NCBI RefSeq assembly: GCF_913773635.1
Contig: NZ_CAJYGQ010000007.1
Span: 1 to 64,000 of the forward strand
Length of the DNA: 64,000 bases
Direction: 5' to 3'
Source: an uncultured Mucilaginibacter sp.
Lineage (GTDB): Bacteria; Bacteroidota; Bacteroidia; Sphingobacteriales; Sphingobacteriaceae
The notes under the pieces were generated by a model, which made no database searches, was not told the DNA's origin, and worked only from the letters and a program-made list of their open reading frames with translations. The position numbers and the translations under genes are program-made. Of this stretch, positions 16,795 through 25,815 are shown piece after piece (positions within the stretch are counted from its first letter, which is position 1; every line of letters starts with the position of its first letter).

Positions 16795-19635
16795 TTATTG
16801 TTTAGGTGCACCACCGCCCATTTTATTAAACTCATATATTAATGAGAACAGGAAGTAGCGTTTAATAGTAGTGTAGCTGTTTTGCGTAATATAGTTACCT
16901 GATGCATTACGGCTAAAGCCCTGGTTTTGATTAAATACGTCGTTTACATTAATTCTTACCTTAAGGTTTTGTTCTTTAAAGAACGATTTGGTAAGATTAA
17001 GAGTTAACAGGTAGCGGCTAAAGTCTTCATTAAATGTTTGCGTAGCTGCACGGTACTGGTATTCGCCTTCGGCACCTAGTTGCACTTTTAAAGGAAGGTA
17101 CACATTGAGGTAATGGAAACCGTTAAAGCCTCGTCCGTTATTGTTAGTATTAGGGTTTAATGAAGATACGCTGGTGTTGTAGCTTGGGCCGAAGTTGGCG
17201 TAAAAATCAAATTTCTTTTCAACATAGCGTGATAAATTCAGGCCAACCTGGTAGGTATTATTACGGGTACGATTGGTTTGTTCAATACCGTTTTGAGTAA
17301 CCTGGTTAAATGAGGTATTGCCATTTGTTGATACGTTTACACCCACGTTCATACCGAATAAAAATTTCACCTTCATATCGGTTTGTGCATACAGGTTAAA
17401 GCTGGTAGGCGTTTCGCCGCTTAAGTTTGAATAGCGACGGGTACTTATACCTGTGGCCCTGTCAAAGTTAACATTGCTAACAATAGGGTTAGAGGTTAAC
17501 GAGTATGAGCCGTTTATCCATACCGAACGGTTGCTTAACACTTTGTAAGAGTTATAACTTACTTGGAAACGGTTGGTGAATGATGGTGTTAAACCAGGGT
17601 TACCAACAACCAGGTTAAGCGGATCATTGTTATTGCGTATGGGTTGTATCTGATCAATGGTAGGCTGGCGGGTGTTACCGTTGTAGTTAAACCTGAAAGA
17701 TTTTTGCTGTGAAAAACGGTACTGATAAGTAGCCTGCGGATTCCAGTTGGTAAAGTTGCGGTCAAACTGCTCGCCTGTATACATATTCTCCTGGCCAAAT
17801 TTTACAAAAGCCACTTTAGTACCAAAGTTAAAGGTGGTTTTATCCTTTTTGTAGTTGAAGATGGCGCCGGTTTGATTAGTTAGCTGGTCAAGCTGATAAT
17901 GGTTGCTTAATAAAGGATCAAGTAAGGTGTACTCACCATTTGACGCACGATTAAGTGAACGGCGGTCGGCATCGCTGCTGCTCACACCAATACCGTAATT
18001 TGCCATCAGCGAAAAGTATTTCGAGAACGGCTCGGTATAGGTAATGTTACTGTTAAGCATGTTTGACTTAATGGTGTTTACCTTGCGCTGATCAGTCAGT
18101 TGTCCGCTGGTTTGAGTACCGCTTTCGTCATAAATGTCAATGTCTGAAAATAAGAAGCCGGTATTGTTGGTACGATCTAATGACTCACTGATGTTTACAG
18201 ATAGCGTACGGCCTGCTTTTTTGAACTTCTTAGTGTATAAAGCACTAAAGTTGAATGTCTTTTGATCTCCGTCAACGTTAAGGCGGTTATCATTACGGTT
18301 TAGCAACGATCCGTTTTCACGCGTGCTTGTTGATAAAGAGTTCGTTTCAGTTTCGGTGTTTTTAAGGGTCCCGTCTAAAGTGAACTTCAGGTTTGATAAG
18401 CTGTCGATTTTTAACGTGTAAGCAGCATCAAGTTTTTGACGGAAAATGTAATTGTTGAACCGCGAATCAGAATTGGTTTTAACAAAACTTTGGTCGCCGT
18501 TGGCATCAACCGTACCCGACGGAAGGTTGTTTTGCGTTTGTGTATTGCGCGTGCCAACTACGCCAAGCGAGCCAATTTTGTAATTACCATTAATGGTTTG
18601 CTTATCGCTGTTCCATTTGTTATCATAATGCAAACCTCCGGCGCGCGCTTTAGGTATACCTTCCCCACTGTATTGTCCGCCCCAGCCTTCAATTTCATCA
18701 CTGCTGTTAGAGAATATAGAAATGCCGCCGTCATTAAATTCAACGTTGTTGTTAGAGGTGCCAAACTTATTGGCATCTTCCCATCCCAACCCGGTTTTAC
18801 CGGTGTTAGCAATGGTACCGTAGGCCGACATCTTTTCTTTCCCGGCGAACTTGTTTACCGCCAACTGGCCCGAGTAAAAGTCTTTAGTACCTATACCAGC
18901 ATCAGCCTTGCCAAAATAGCCGTTCTTTTTATCTTCCTTAAGTTTAATGTTAATGGTTTTGGTCTTCTGTCCATCGTCAATACCCGTAAACGCAGCCTGA
19001 TCGCTTGATTTATCGTATAGCTGCACCTTGTCAACCATATCGGCACGCAGGTTTTTGGTAACAAGGGTAGGGTCATCGCCAAAAAACTCTTCACCATCAA
19101 CCAATACTTTTGGCACAGACTGTCCCTGGGCAGTAATTTTACCGTCTTTGTCAACCTGTATGCCGGGTAGCTGTTTAAGCAGGTCTTCAACCTTAGCGCC
19201 GGGTTGCACCGTAAAGCTCGATGCATTATACTCCGTAGTATCACCTTTAATTTTAATTGCTGCGCGTGTGCCTTTAACAATAACACCTTCAAGCAGTTTG
19301 GCTTTAAGTATCATACTTATGCGGCCAAAGTTGTGCGTGGCATGAGCCGAGTCGAGCGTAAACTCTTCTACATAATCGGCATATTTAGGATAGGTAGCCA
19401 GTAAAATGAACTTGCCTTTGCCAAGCTTTTTGTTGATAAAAAAACTACCATCAGCTGCAGCACGCGTAAAGGCACGCAGGGTAGAATCTTTGGCGTTAAG
19501 CACCGAAATAGTGGCATTTGTAAGCTTTACGTTAGAAATGGTATCGGCGGTTGAGCCTTTTACCGAATAAACAGTTTGAGCAAAACTCAGCTTGCAAAGC
19601 AATAATGCGAGGAGGACGGTCAGTGTGTATTTCAT
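16795..19635 (-). CDS. TonB-dependent-receptor-like outer membrane beta-barrel protein
   Basis: 946 residues. Signal peptide (about 1-19, ending SFAQ), a CarboxypepD_reg-like Ig domain (~20-110), a plug domain (~130-235: EDLLKQLPGIQVDKDGKI, VPKVLVDGEEFFGDDPTLV), and a long beta-barrel rich in Tyr, Asn and Thr repeats ending in YFLFSLIYEFN. The barrel resembles the outer-membrane beta-barrel family (OMP_b-brl_3) rather than SusC. No SusD partner is adjacent; the following gene is a GLPGLI protein. Substrate unknown. Divergent from the WYL regulator at 19849, with 213 bases between them. Confidence 0.88.
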   Translation of the reverse strand: MKYTLTVLLALLLCKLSFAQTVYSVKGSTADTISNVKLTNATISVLNAKDSTLRAFTRAAADGSFFINKKLGKGKFILLATYPKYADYVEEFTLDSAHATHNFGRISMILKAKLLEGVIVKGTRAAIKIKGDTTEYNASSFTVQPGAKVEDLLKQLPGIQVDKDGKITAQGQSVPKVLVDGEEFFGDDPTLVTKNLRADMVDKVQLYDKSSDQAAFTGIDDGQKTKTINIKLKEDKKNGYFGKADAGIGTKDFYSGQLAVNKFAGKEKMSAYGTIANTGKTGLGWEDANKFGTSNNNVEFNDGGISIFSNSSDEIEGWGGQYSGEGIPKARAGGLHYDNKWNSDKQTINGNYKIGSLGVVGTRNTQTQNNLPSGTVDANGDQSFVKTNSDSRFNNYIFRQKLDAAYTLKIDSLSNLKFTLDGTLKNTETETNSLSTSTRENGSLLNRNDNRLNVDGDQKTFNFSALYTKKFKKAGRTLSVNISESLDRTNNTGFLFSDIDIYDESGTQTSGQLTDQRKVNTIKSNMLNSNITYTEPFSKYFSLMANYGIGVSSSDADRRSLNRASNGEYTLLDPLLSNHYQLDQLTNQTGAIFNYKKDKTTFNFGTKVAFVKFGQENMYTGEQFDRNFTNWNPQATYQYRFSQQKSFRFNYNGNTRQPTIDQIQPIRNNNDPLNLVVGNPGLTPSFTNRFQVSYNSYKVLSNRSVWINGSYSLTSNPIVSNVNFDRATGISTRRYSNLSGETPTSFNLYAQTDMKVKFLFGMNVGVNVSTNGNTSFNQVTQNGIEQTNRTRNNTYQVGLNLSRYVEKKFDFYANFGPSYNTSVSSLNPNTNNNGRGFNGFHYLNVYLPLKVQLGAEGEYQYRAATQTFNEDFSRYLLTLNLTKSFFKEQNLKVRINVNDVFNQNQGFSRNASGNYITQNSYTTIKRYFLFSLIYEFNKMGGGAPKQ

Positions 19636-19848
19636 GAAATAAGGTTACGGCGATTAAGATATAACTAAAAAGTTAGTCACCGAAATTGATTTCATGTTTA
19701 AACGATTATTTAACATTTATTAACAAGAAAATGGGGTGCTTTAAAGTATTTAGCTTACTCACGGGAATAGACGCAACAAAATGGCCGATGTTACACTGTT
19801 GGCAAAATTAAATTACTGCCAAGTGTAAAATGTTTAATTTTAAGCACT

Positions 19849-20793
19849 GTGAACCGCATTGATCGTATATCAGCCATATTAATTCAACTCCAGTCGCGCA
19901 GGGTGGTAAAGGCTCAGTTTATTGCCGATAGGTTTGATATAAGTTTGCGTACCGTTTACCGTGATATACGTACGCTTGAAGAAGCGGGCGTACCCATTAT
20001 TGGTGAGGCCGGAACCGGCTACTCATTAGCCGATGGCTACCGCCTGCCGCCAATAGCCTTCACTATTGAAGAAGCAACTGCCTTGTTCACCGCCGAAAAG
20101 CTGGTTGAAACACTTACCGATGAGGTAAACAGCAGCAGTTATCAATCGGCCATGTTTAAGGTGAGGGCGGTACTAAAAAATGGCGAAAAGGATTTCCTGG
20201 CCGGTATTGATAACCGCATAGAGGTTTTAAAGAGCCGGCGTGCACCACAAATGCATGAGGGCGTAAACCCTATGCAACCCGTGCTTAAAGCCATTGCCGA
20301 AAAAAAAGTACTCAGCTTAAAATACTTTTCATACTACAGGCAGGTGCATACCGAACGTTGTGTTGAACCGGTTGGCGTATTTTATCTTGACCGTTATTGG
20401 CACCTTATAGGATGGTGCCAAATGCAGCAAGACTATCGCGATTTTAGGTTTGACCGCATGCTTGATGTTCAACTAACCAATAACAATGTATTGAAGCAGC
20501 ACCCGGCACTTAAAACATACATTGATAATTATTACCACGAGCAGGATGTGCATAGGGTAGTTTTAAGAGTTGATAAAAAAATGTCCCTTCACCTCGGTGA
20601 TGAAAAGCTTTACCATGGTTTGGTGGGTGAGGTTGATTTGGGTGATGAAATAGAGATGACCTTTTTAACCGGCTTTTTGGAAGGCTTTGCACGCTGGTTC
20701 CTATTTTTTGCCGATTATGCCACCATTGTAGAGCCGGCAAGTTTGCGAACAAAGGCAAAAGATTTAATTGAGAAAGTTTTGTTGAAACTTTAA
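19849..20793 (+). CDS. YafY-type HTH/WYL-domain transcriptional regulator
   Basis: 314 residues. Residues ~1-60 are an HTH_11 domain (RIDRISAILIQLQSR, then FDISLRTVYRDIRTLEEAGVPI). Residues ~135-235 are a WYL domain (LSLKYFSYYRQVHTERCVEPVGVFY with YWHLIGWCQ), followed by a WCX C-terminal domain (ARWFLFFADYATIVEPASLR). WYL proteins sense small ligands or nucleic-acid signals. The start is GTG at 19849, since it directly opens the conserved HTH segment and no ATG is available. It may regulate the small DUF1569-like gene 66 bases downstream, or the divergent outer-membrane gene. Confidence 0.88.
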   Translation: MNRIDRISAILIQLQSRRVVKAQFIADRFDISLRTVYRDIRTLEEAGVPIIGEAGTGYSLADGYRLPPIAFTIEEATALFTAEKLVETLTDEVNSSSYQSAMFKVRAVLKNGEKDFLAGIDNRIEVLKSRRAPQMHEGVNPMQPVLKAIAEKKVLSLKYFSYYRQVHTERCVEPVGVFYLDRYWHLIGWCQMQQDYRDFRFDRMLDVQLTNNNVLKQHPALKTYIDNYYHEQDVHRVVLRVDKKMSLHLGDEKLYHGLVGEVDLGDEIEMTFLTGFLEGFARWFLFFADYATIVEPASLRTKAKDLIEKVLLKL

Positions 20794-20859
20794 AAAACCT
20801 GCTGACATAGGGCTGTCATAGCACGGTGTTTAATTTGTTTAAAACAAACACTTATTGCT

Positions 20860-21183
20860 ATGGAAACGCTTCAACATGATCAGCTTATTAACCGCATTAA
20901 CAATCTTAACACGCAGAGCAAACCGCGTTACGGTAAAATTAGCCTCAGCCAAATGCTTGCTCATTGCATTGCTATGTTGCAGGTAACCGCAGCACACCAG
21001 TTTTCGCCCGAATCATTTGCCGATCAGATATTGAAAGCTATCACCAACAATGCTTTGTCAAAAAAGCCGTCGATTGATGACGAAAAGTTAAAGCTTGTTG
21101 ATTGCATCAATCAGCATACAGATAATGCGGATGCCGGAATTTATAAACATATAGACAGGCACCTGCAGCAATTTAGCGTATAA
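20860..21183 (+). CDS. Small DinB/DUF1569-like protein
   Basis: 107-residue protein, predicted all-helical. The segment KISLSQMLAHCIAMLQV (near 28) resembles the helix with the conserved His of the DinB/DUF1569 four-helix fold. The family usually binds a metal through three His; here the other histidines are HQFSPESF (near 46) and HIDRHLQQF at the C-terminus, so a metal site is possible. It starts at an ATG 66 bases after the WYL regulator on the same strand. Function unknown. Confidence 0.6.
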   Translation: METLQHDQLINRINNLNTQSKPRYGKISLSQMLAHCIAMLQVTAAHQFSPESFADQILKAITNNALSKKPSIDDEKLKLVDCINQHTDNADAGIYKHIDRHLQQFSV

Positions 21184-21218
21184 ATGTGCTATTGCGGTCA
21201 AAACAGTATCTTTGCCCT

Positions 21219-22406
21219 ATGTTTGAGGTTATCCTGAAAAAAGGTAAAGAAAAGGCGGTACTGCAACGTCACCCATGGGTGTTTTCGGGTGCAATTGAGC
21301 GGGTTAAAGGCAAACCAGCCAATGGTGATGTGGTTAAGCTGCTTGATATGCAAGGCAGGTTTATGGCTTATGGCTTTTACAATAACCAATCGCGCGTGGC
21401 ACTGCGCCTGCTGGAGTGGGATGAGAACATTGCCATTGATGATGCATGGTTTCGCCAAAAGGTGGCTACCGCTGTTGATAGCCGGAGCTATATATTAGCT
21501 AACGGCAATACCAACACTTGTCGTTTAATATTCAGTGAAGCTGATTACCTGCCCGGACTTATTGTTGATAAATACGCGGATTATCTATCGGTACAAATAT
21601 TAACCTCGGGTATACAAAATAATATCGCAGTTATAATTGATGAGTTGCAACAACTTTTGCAACCCAAAGGAATATACGACAAAAGTGATGCCTCCTCACG
21701 TGCGCATGAAGGTTTAGAAACCGCAAATGAGGTTTTGGCCGGCAGCCCGCCACCGGAGTTGGTAGAGGTAATGGAAAACGGGATTACTTACGGCATTAAT
21801 ATAGCCGAAGGCCAAAAATCAGGTTTCTATTGCGATCAGCGTGATAACCGAATGTTACTGGCCAACCACACCGCGGGTAAAAAAGTGCTCGATTGCTTTT
21901 GTTATACCGGTGGTTTTACGCTTAACAGCCTGAAGCATGGTGCTGCGTCGGTAACCAGTGTTGACAGTTCGGCCCTGGCTATTGATACGCTTAAAAAAAA
22001 TATAGCCTTAAACGGCCTTGACGAACAAAAGCACCGAGCCGTACAGTCAGACGTTAACAAGCAACTGCGCCGCTTTAAAGAAGAAGGCGAAACGTTTGAC
22101 GTCATTGTGCTCGATCCGCCAAAATATGCGCCATCGCGCTCGGCTTTAGACCGCGCTTCACGTGCTTATAAAGATTTAAACCGTATTGCCATGTTACTGC
22201 TAAATAAAGGCGGCTTGCTGGCTACTTACTCATGTTCGGGTGCTATGGATATTGATACTTTTAAACAAGTATTGGCCTGGGCTGCACTTGATGCGGGCAA
22301 GCAGGTGCAGTTTATATCCCAGTTTTGCCAGCCCGAAGATCATCCGGTACGTTCATCTTTTCCTGAGGGAGAGTATCTTAAAGGTTTATTGTGCCGCGTA
22401 ATTTAA
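21219..22406 (+). CDS. rlmI: 23S rRNA cytosine methyltransferase, RlmI-like
   Basis: 395-residue class I SAM methyltransferase of the RlmI/YccW type (m5C in 23S rRNA). An N-terminal PUA domain (RHPWVFSGAIERVKG, DMQGRFMAYGFYNNQS) is followed by an EEHUD-like middle domain, then the Rossmann core: VLDCFCYTGGFTLNSL motif I near 222, VTSVDSSALAID, VIVLDPPKYAPSR motif IV near 298, and TYSCSGAMD with the conserved Cys near 340. The ATG at 21219 opens the PUA domain; the upstream in-frame TTG at 21186 would add 11 unrelated residues. A TATCTTTG promoter-like box lies five bases upstream of the ATG. Confidence 0.92.
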   Translation: MFEVILKKGKEKAVLQRHPWVFSGAIERVKGKPANGDVVKLLDMQGRFMAYGFYNNQSRVALRLLEWDENIAIDDAWFRQKVATAVDSRSYILANGNTNTCRLIFSEADYLPGLIVDKYADYLSVQILTSGIQNNIAVIIDELQQLLQPKGIYDKSDASSRAHEGLETANEVLAGSPPPELVEVMENGITYGINIAEGQKSGFYCDQRDNRMLLANHTAGKKVLDCFCYTGGFTLNSLKHGAASVTSVDSSALAIDTLKKNIALNGLDEQKHRAVQSDVNKQLRRFKEEGETFDVIVLDPPKYAPSRSALDRASRAYKDLNRIAMLLLNKGGLLATYSCSGAMDIDTFKQVLAWAALDAGKQVQFISQFCQPEDHPVRSSFPEGEYLKGLLCRVI

Positions 22407-22416
22407 CAAGTGTTTT

Positions 22417-22941
22417 ATGACCGATGTTATCAAAATAGCCGTTGTGGGGCCTGAAAGTACTGGCAAAAGTGCCATGTCGGCCTATTTGGCAAAGCATTAC
22501 CAAACGGTATGGGTGCCTGAATTTGCACGCGGCTATTGCGAGAATTTAACCGGCGATTGTACCTGGCAAGACGAGGTAAACATGTTTCATGGTCAGCTGG
22601 CGCTAGAGAAGGAGTATTTACCCAAAGCTAATAAGCTGCTTATTTGCGATACCACATTTATAACCATAAAAATATGGAGTGATGAAATGTTTGGGCAGGC
22701 ACCGCAGGAAGTGTTAGATATGCTGCCTGAACATACTTATGACTTTTATTTATTACTCAATATTGACCTGGCCTGGGAAGACGACCCCTTACGTAACTTC
22801 CCAACAATGCGCGAACATTTTATGCAGGTATGGCATAAGGAGCTTAAAGCCTTGAATGCTAATTACGTTGTGATATCGGGCCAGGGCCAGGCCAGGTATG
22901 ATGCTGCTGTTAAAGCAGTAGACGTTTTTTTAGGGAAATAG
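22417..22941 (+). CDS. NadR-type P-loop kinase (nicotinamide riboside kinase-like)
   Basis: 174-residue ATPase/kinase. Walker A is GPESTGKSAMSAYLA near residue 10, followed by WVPEFARGYCENL and the Walker-B-like LLICDTTFITIKIWSDEMFG near 71; LAWEDDPLRNFPTMREH near 126 is a substrate/lid region of the NadR C-terminal domain. This domain phosphorylates nicotinamide riboside to NMN. The NMN adenylyltransferase and HTH parts of full NadR are absent, and no pnuC-like transporter gene is adjacent, so the exact substrate is inferred. Confidence 0.8.
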   Translation: MTDVIKIAVVGPESTGKSAMSAYLAKHYQTVWVPEFARGYCENLTGDCTWQDEVNMFHGQLALEKEYLPKANKLLICDTTFITIKIWSDEMFGQAPQEVLDMLPEHTYDFYLLLNIDLAWEDDPLRNFPTMREHFMQVWHKELKALNANYVVISGQGQARYDAAVKAVDVFLGK

Positions 22942-23254
22942 TCAATTATTTGGTCCGTCGTCAAAGGATAGGGTGGTCATTCAAAATCTTACTTGTATTA
23001 AACTCAAGTTTGATGTTTTGCAGCTTGCGTTAAGAATAGTAGCGTAAAGCCCGGAACGTAGCGCGGCAAAGTTAAGACTTACAGCAGATAGCCCGGGCCG
23101 GAGGCAATGCCCGGATTCGTAGTTCTGTTATCCCTTAAATTCTACATAAGTTCTATTCAAAACCTATACTTAAAAATATTTAATAATTTTTCAGCACATG
23201 ATGCAACGTGCTGAAAGTTACTGCGTCTATTAACTTGAAAGCTGAATCACAAAC
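22942..23254. other. Intergenic region with GC-rich REP-like block
   Basis: No gene seen. The middle (about 23039-23122) is much more GC-rich than its flanks and contains GCCCGG three times (23049, 23091, 23109) with several GTAG/GGAG tetranucleotides, so it can fold into alternative stem-loops. Nearer the sigma gene there is CAGCAC...GTGCTG (around 23192-23213), an inverted repeat with a 10-base loop, in AT-rich promoter-like sequence. Confidence 0.5.
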
Positions 23255-23812
23255 TTGGAAGCCTTATACATAGACAAACATTATCAACTGGTAGTTGAGT
23301 GCAAGCAGGGAAGTAAAAAAGCCTGCTATGAGCTGTATCGCCTGTATTCAAAGGCAATGCTTAACGTGGCATTCAGGATTGTGAATAATATGGATGAGGC
23401 TGAAGATGTGCTTCAAGAGTCGTTTTTGGATGCTTTTAACAAGGTGAAAGATTTTAGGCAGGAAACCACATTTGGCCTTTGGCTTAAGCAAATTGTGGTT
23501 AACCGTTCCATCAACCTTTTGCGCAAACGCAAACTCGAGTGGGTTGAAATGGAAAACGAACAGCTTGAAAACATAGCCGACGAGGAAGCGTGCGACGACG
23601 ATGATATGCTTTACAGAGTGGCACTGGTAAAAGAGGCCATGAAATTACTGCCCGAGGGCTACAGGGTTGTATTGTCACTTTATTTATTGGAGGGATATGA
23701 CCATGAAGAAATCGGACAGATTTTAAACATAACCGAAAACACCTCACGAACACAGTTTTTGAGAGCCAAACGTAAGTTAAGCGAAGTGTTAAAAATAAAA
23801 GGAGTAGCATGA
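23255..23812 (+). CDS. ECF-type RNA polymerase sigma factor
   Basis: 185 residues. Region 2 is seen in KACYELYRLYSKAMLNVAFR and NMDEAEDVLQESFLDAFNKV (near 47), then FGLWLKQIVVNRSINLLRKR. Region 4 is LPEGYRVVLSLYLLEGYDHE with EIGQILNITENTSRTQFLRA (near 150). An acidic stretch (EEACDDDD) lies between. The start is the TTG at 23255, because no ATG precedes the conserved part. The last bases overlap the next gene (ATGA), which has the layout of an anti-sigma factor, forming a regulatory pair. Confidence 0.87.
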   Translation: MEALYIDKHYQLVVECKQGSKKACYELYRLYSKAMLNVAFRIVNNMDEAEDVLQESFLDAFNKVKDFRQETTFGLWLKQIVVNRSINLLRKRKLEWVEMENEQLENIADEEACDDDDMLYRVALVKEAMKLLPEGYRVVLSLYLLEGYDHEEIGQILNITENTSRTQFLRAKRKLSEVLKIKGVA

Positions 23813-24384
23813 TGAGTAAGAGATTAGAAAATTTTATAAAAAACAACCGCGAAGAATTTGACGATCTGGAACCTGGTGAAGATTTGTGGGCGCGTATTGA
23901 AAGCCGTATGCCTGCGAGCGTTGTTGAAATGCCGGTAGCTAAACCTGAGGTGCGTACGTTTTCTTTAGGGTTTGTACTTAGGGTTGCTGCTTTAATTATA
24001 GTAGTAATGGGTATTGGTTTTACGCTTTACCTGCGCAGTACAAAACCGGCAAGCGGTGTTGACTTAGCTGCCATAAACCCTGAGTATGCCAAGCAGCAGG
24101 CCCGGTACGTTTCACTTATTGAAGATAAACGCAGCGAGCTTAAAGAACTCACCAAAACAGATCCGCAGTTATACCGCGAGTTTAGCAGCGAAATAAACAA
24201 GATGGAAGCATCTTACAAAAAACTTAAAACCGATTTGGCTACCAGCCCTAACCAGGAGCGTGTATTACGTGCAATGATCCGGAACTTGCAAATACAGGCC
24301 GAGGTGCTTAATCAGCAATTACAGGTGATAGAACAGTTTAAAGGAACCCCTAACGACCAAAAAAATGAAATCAAAAATATTTAA
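23809..24384 (+). CDS. Putative single-pass anti-sigma factor
   Basis: 191 residues: a cytoplasmic N-terminus (RLENFIKNNREEFDDLEPGE, then LWARIESRM, the helix typical of Bacteroidota anti-sigma-like proteins), one membrane helix at about residues 47-70 (LRVAALIIVVMGIGFTLYLR), and a periplasmic part with a long coiled coil (YVSLIEDKRSELKELTK through QAEVLNQQLQVIEQF). The 4-base overlap with the sigma gene supports a role in holding that factor. The coiled coil carries no recognised sensor domain. The next gene begins within its 3' end (20-base overlap). Confidence 0.75.
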   Translation: MMSKRLENFIKNNREEFDDLEPGEDLWARIESRMPASVVEMPVAKPEVRTFSLGFVLRVAALIIVVMGIGFTLYLRSTKPASGVDLAAINPEYAKQQARYVSLIEDKRSELKELTKTDPQLYREFSSEINKMEASYKKLKTDLATSPNQERVLRAMIRNLQIQAEVLNQQLQVIEQFKGTPNDQKNEIKNI

Positions 24385-25723
24385 TATCAAACTGCTTTTA
24401 ATATGCGGTTTGCTAATAGCCGCGCAAGGTGGCTTTGCCCAAAAAAATAAAAATAATGCTGATAAGGAGTTTGATAAGCAGATGGGCAAACTGCAGGAGC
24501 AAATGCGCGATTTGCAAAAGCAAATGAGCAAGATTAAAGCTGAAAAGATAAAGCAGAAAACGAGTGAACTGGGCAAGCTTACCAAAGAGCTAAGTGCAGA
24601 GGCATTAGCACGGTTGGATGACTCAAACTTTGCCAACCTGAACGGATTGAGCCGCGTATATACCGATTCTAAAATTTTGAACATTACTGCGCCGCGTTTA
24701 TTGCTACACCCAGACGGTGTAAAGATTGGTCAAACCTTTACTTACAACTGGACTACCGATGAAAAGAAGCTTGCCGAAATGGTTCAAAGCGGTGAGTTGA
24801 AGGAAAAGAGTAAAACCTATACCAAAAGTTACAGCGCAAATGGTAATGATAAGCTGCTGATTAATAATAGCTATGGCAAAGTAACAGTAAATACGTGGGC
24901 CAAAAATGAAATTAAGGTTGATGTGCAAATGAAGGCTTACGCCGATGAAGACGAAGATGCACAAAAGTTACTGGATAAAATTTCTATATCAGATAGTAAA
25001 GAAAGCTCGCTGGTATCATTTAAAACTAATATTGAACGTAGCGGTAGCAATGGTACTCATGGCTTTGTGATGGGTACGTGGTTAAGCGGCGGCAAAAAGC
25101 ATGTAAGCAAAATGGAAGTAAACTATACCATTTACATGCCTGCAAAAAGCCAGCTTGATATAACCAACAAGTTTGGTAACGTTGTATTGCCTGATATGGT
25201 TGGAAAAGTAAATGTAAACTTAGCCTACGGTGCGCTTATATCACAGGATTTGAATGACCCGGCCATAAAGGTAAGCTTTGGCGATGCCCGAATTAATAAT
25301 GTTACCAATGGTAATCTGCATGTAAGCTACGGCAACCTGAATTTAGGTATGGCCGATAATCTTAAAGCCAAAGTGAGTTTTGGTGGAATGAATGTTGATA
25401 AGCTAAAATCTTCGGGGGTTATTACAGCGCGCTATGGCGATGGTATTAAAATTACCGAACTTGATCGTAATTGTAAAAACATAAATGTTGATGCACAATT
25501 TACCAAGGTTTATTTACCTACTAAAAGTGATTACGATTTTGATGTAACCACCCACTTTGGTGAGTTTAATTATGATAATTCAACAGTAAAGGTAATTAGC
25601 CAAACACCCGATAATGGCCGTCATTTTATCACTACAAAAACCTTTAAGGGCCAGGTTAATAAAGGAAACTCTGATAAAGTAATTACCATAAAATCAAGCT
25701 ATGCCACGGTAAAGCTCGATTAA
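24365..25723 (+). CDS. Secreted DUF4097-type beta-helix protein
   Basis: 452 residues. A signal peptide (ends GFAQ near 26) is followed by a charged coiled coil (KEFDKQMGKLQEQMRDLQKQ and on to about residue 80) and a repetitive beta-rich C-terminal part with recurring NSYGKVTV, NKFGNVVLP, LAYGALI, SFGDARI, VSYGNLNLG, SFGGMNV and ARYGDGI units spaced about 20 residues apart. This ladder of FG/YG turns is characteristic of DUF4097 adhesin-like beta-helices. Likely exported or surface-anchored, and the third gene of the sigma/anti-sigma unit, so possibly both a target and an output of that sigma factor. Function unknown. Confidence 0.8.
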   Translation: MKSKIFNIKLLLICGLLIAAQGGFAQKNKNNADKEFDKQMGKLQEQMRDLQKQMSKIKAEKIKQKTSELGKLTKELSAEALARLDDSNFANLNGLSRVYTDSKILNITAPRLLLHPDGVKIGQTFTYNWTTDEKKLAEMVQSGELKEKSKTYTKSYSANGNDKLLINNSYGKVTVNTWAKNEIKVDVQMKAYADEDEDAQKLLDKISISDSKESSLVSFKTNIERSGSNGTHGFVMGTWLSGGKKHVSKMEVNYTIYMPAKSQLDITNKFGNVVLPDMVGKVNVNLAYGALISQDLNDPAIKVSFGDARINNVTNGNLHVSYGNLNLGMADNLKAKVSFGGMNVDKLKSSGVITARYGDGIKITELDRNCKNINVDAQFTKVYLPTKSDYDFDVTTHFGEFNYDNSTVKVISQTPDNGRHFITTKTFKGQVNKGNSDKVITIKSSYATVKLD

Positions 25724-25747
25724 GCTCAATAATTTAAATTCAAAGTT

Positions 25748-25779
25748 AAACCCTTGCCAAATACGGCAGGGGTTTTGCT
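25748..25779 (+). terminator. Rho-independent terminator
   Basis: AAACCCTTGCC (25748-25758) pairs with GGCAGGGGTTT (25765-25775) with one G-T pair and a six-base loop, followed by T-rich sequence. It closes the sigma/anti-sigma/DUF4097 operon. Confidence 0.8.
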
Positions 25780-25815
25780 ATTTTAGCGCAGCAACAACAC
25801 ATACTACCTTAAGCC

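Noticed and set aside
18436..19008. 190-codon plus-strand frame antisense to the outer membrane receptor gene
   Set aside because: It lies wholly within the receptor's coding sequence, shows no recognisable motif, and the receptor frame is intact with clear domains.
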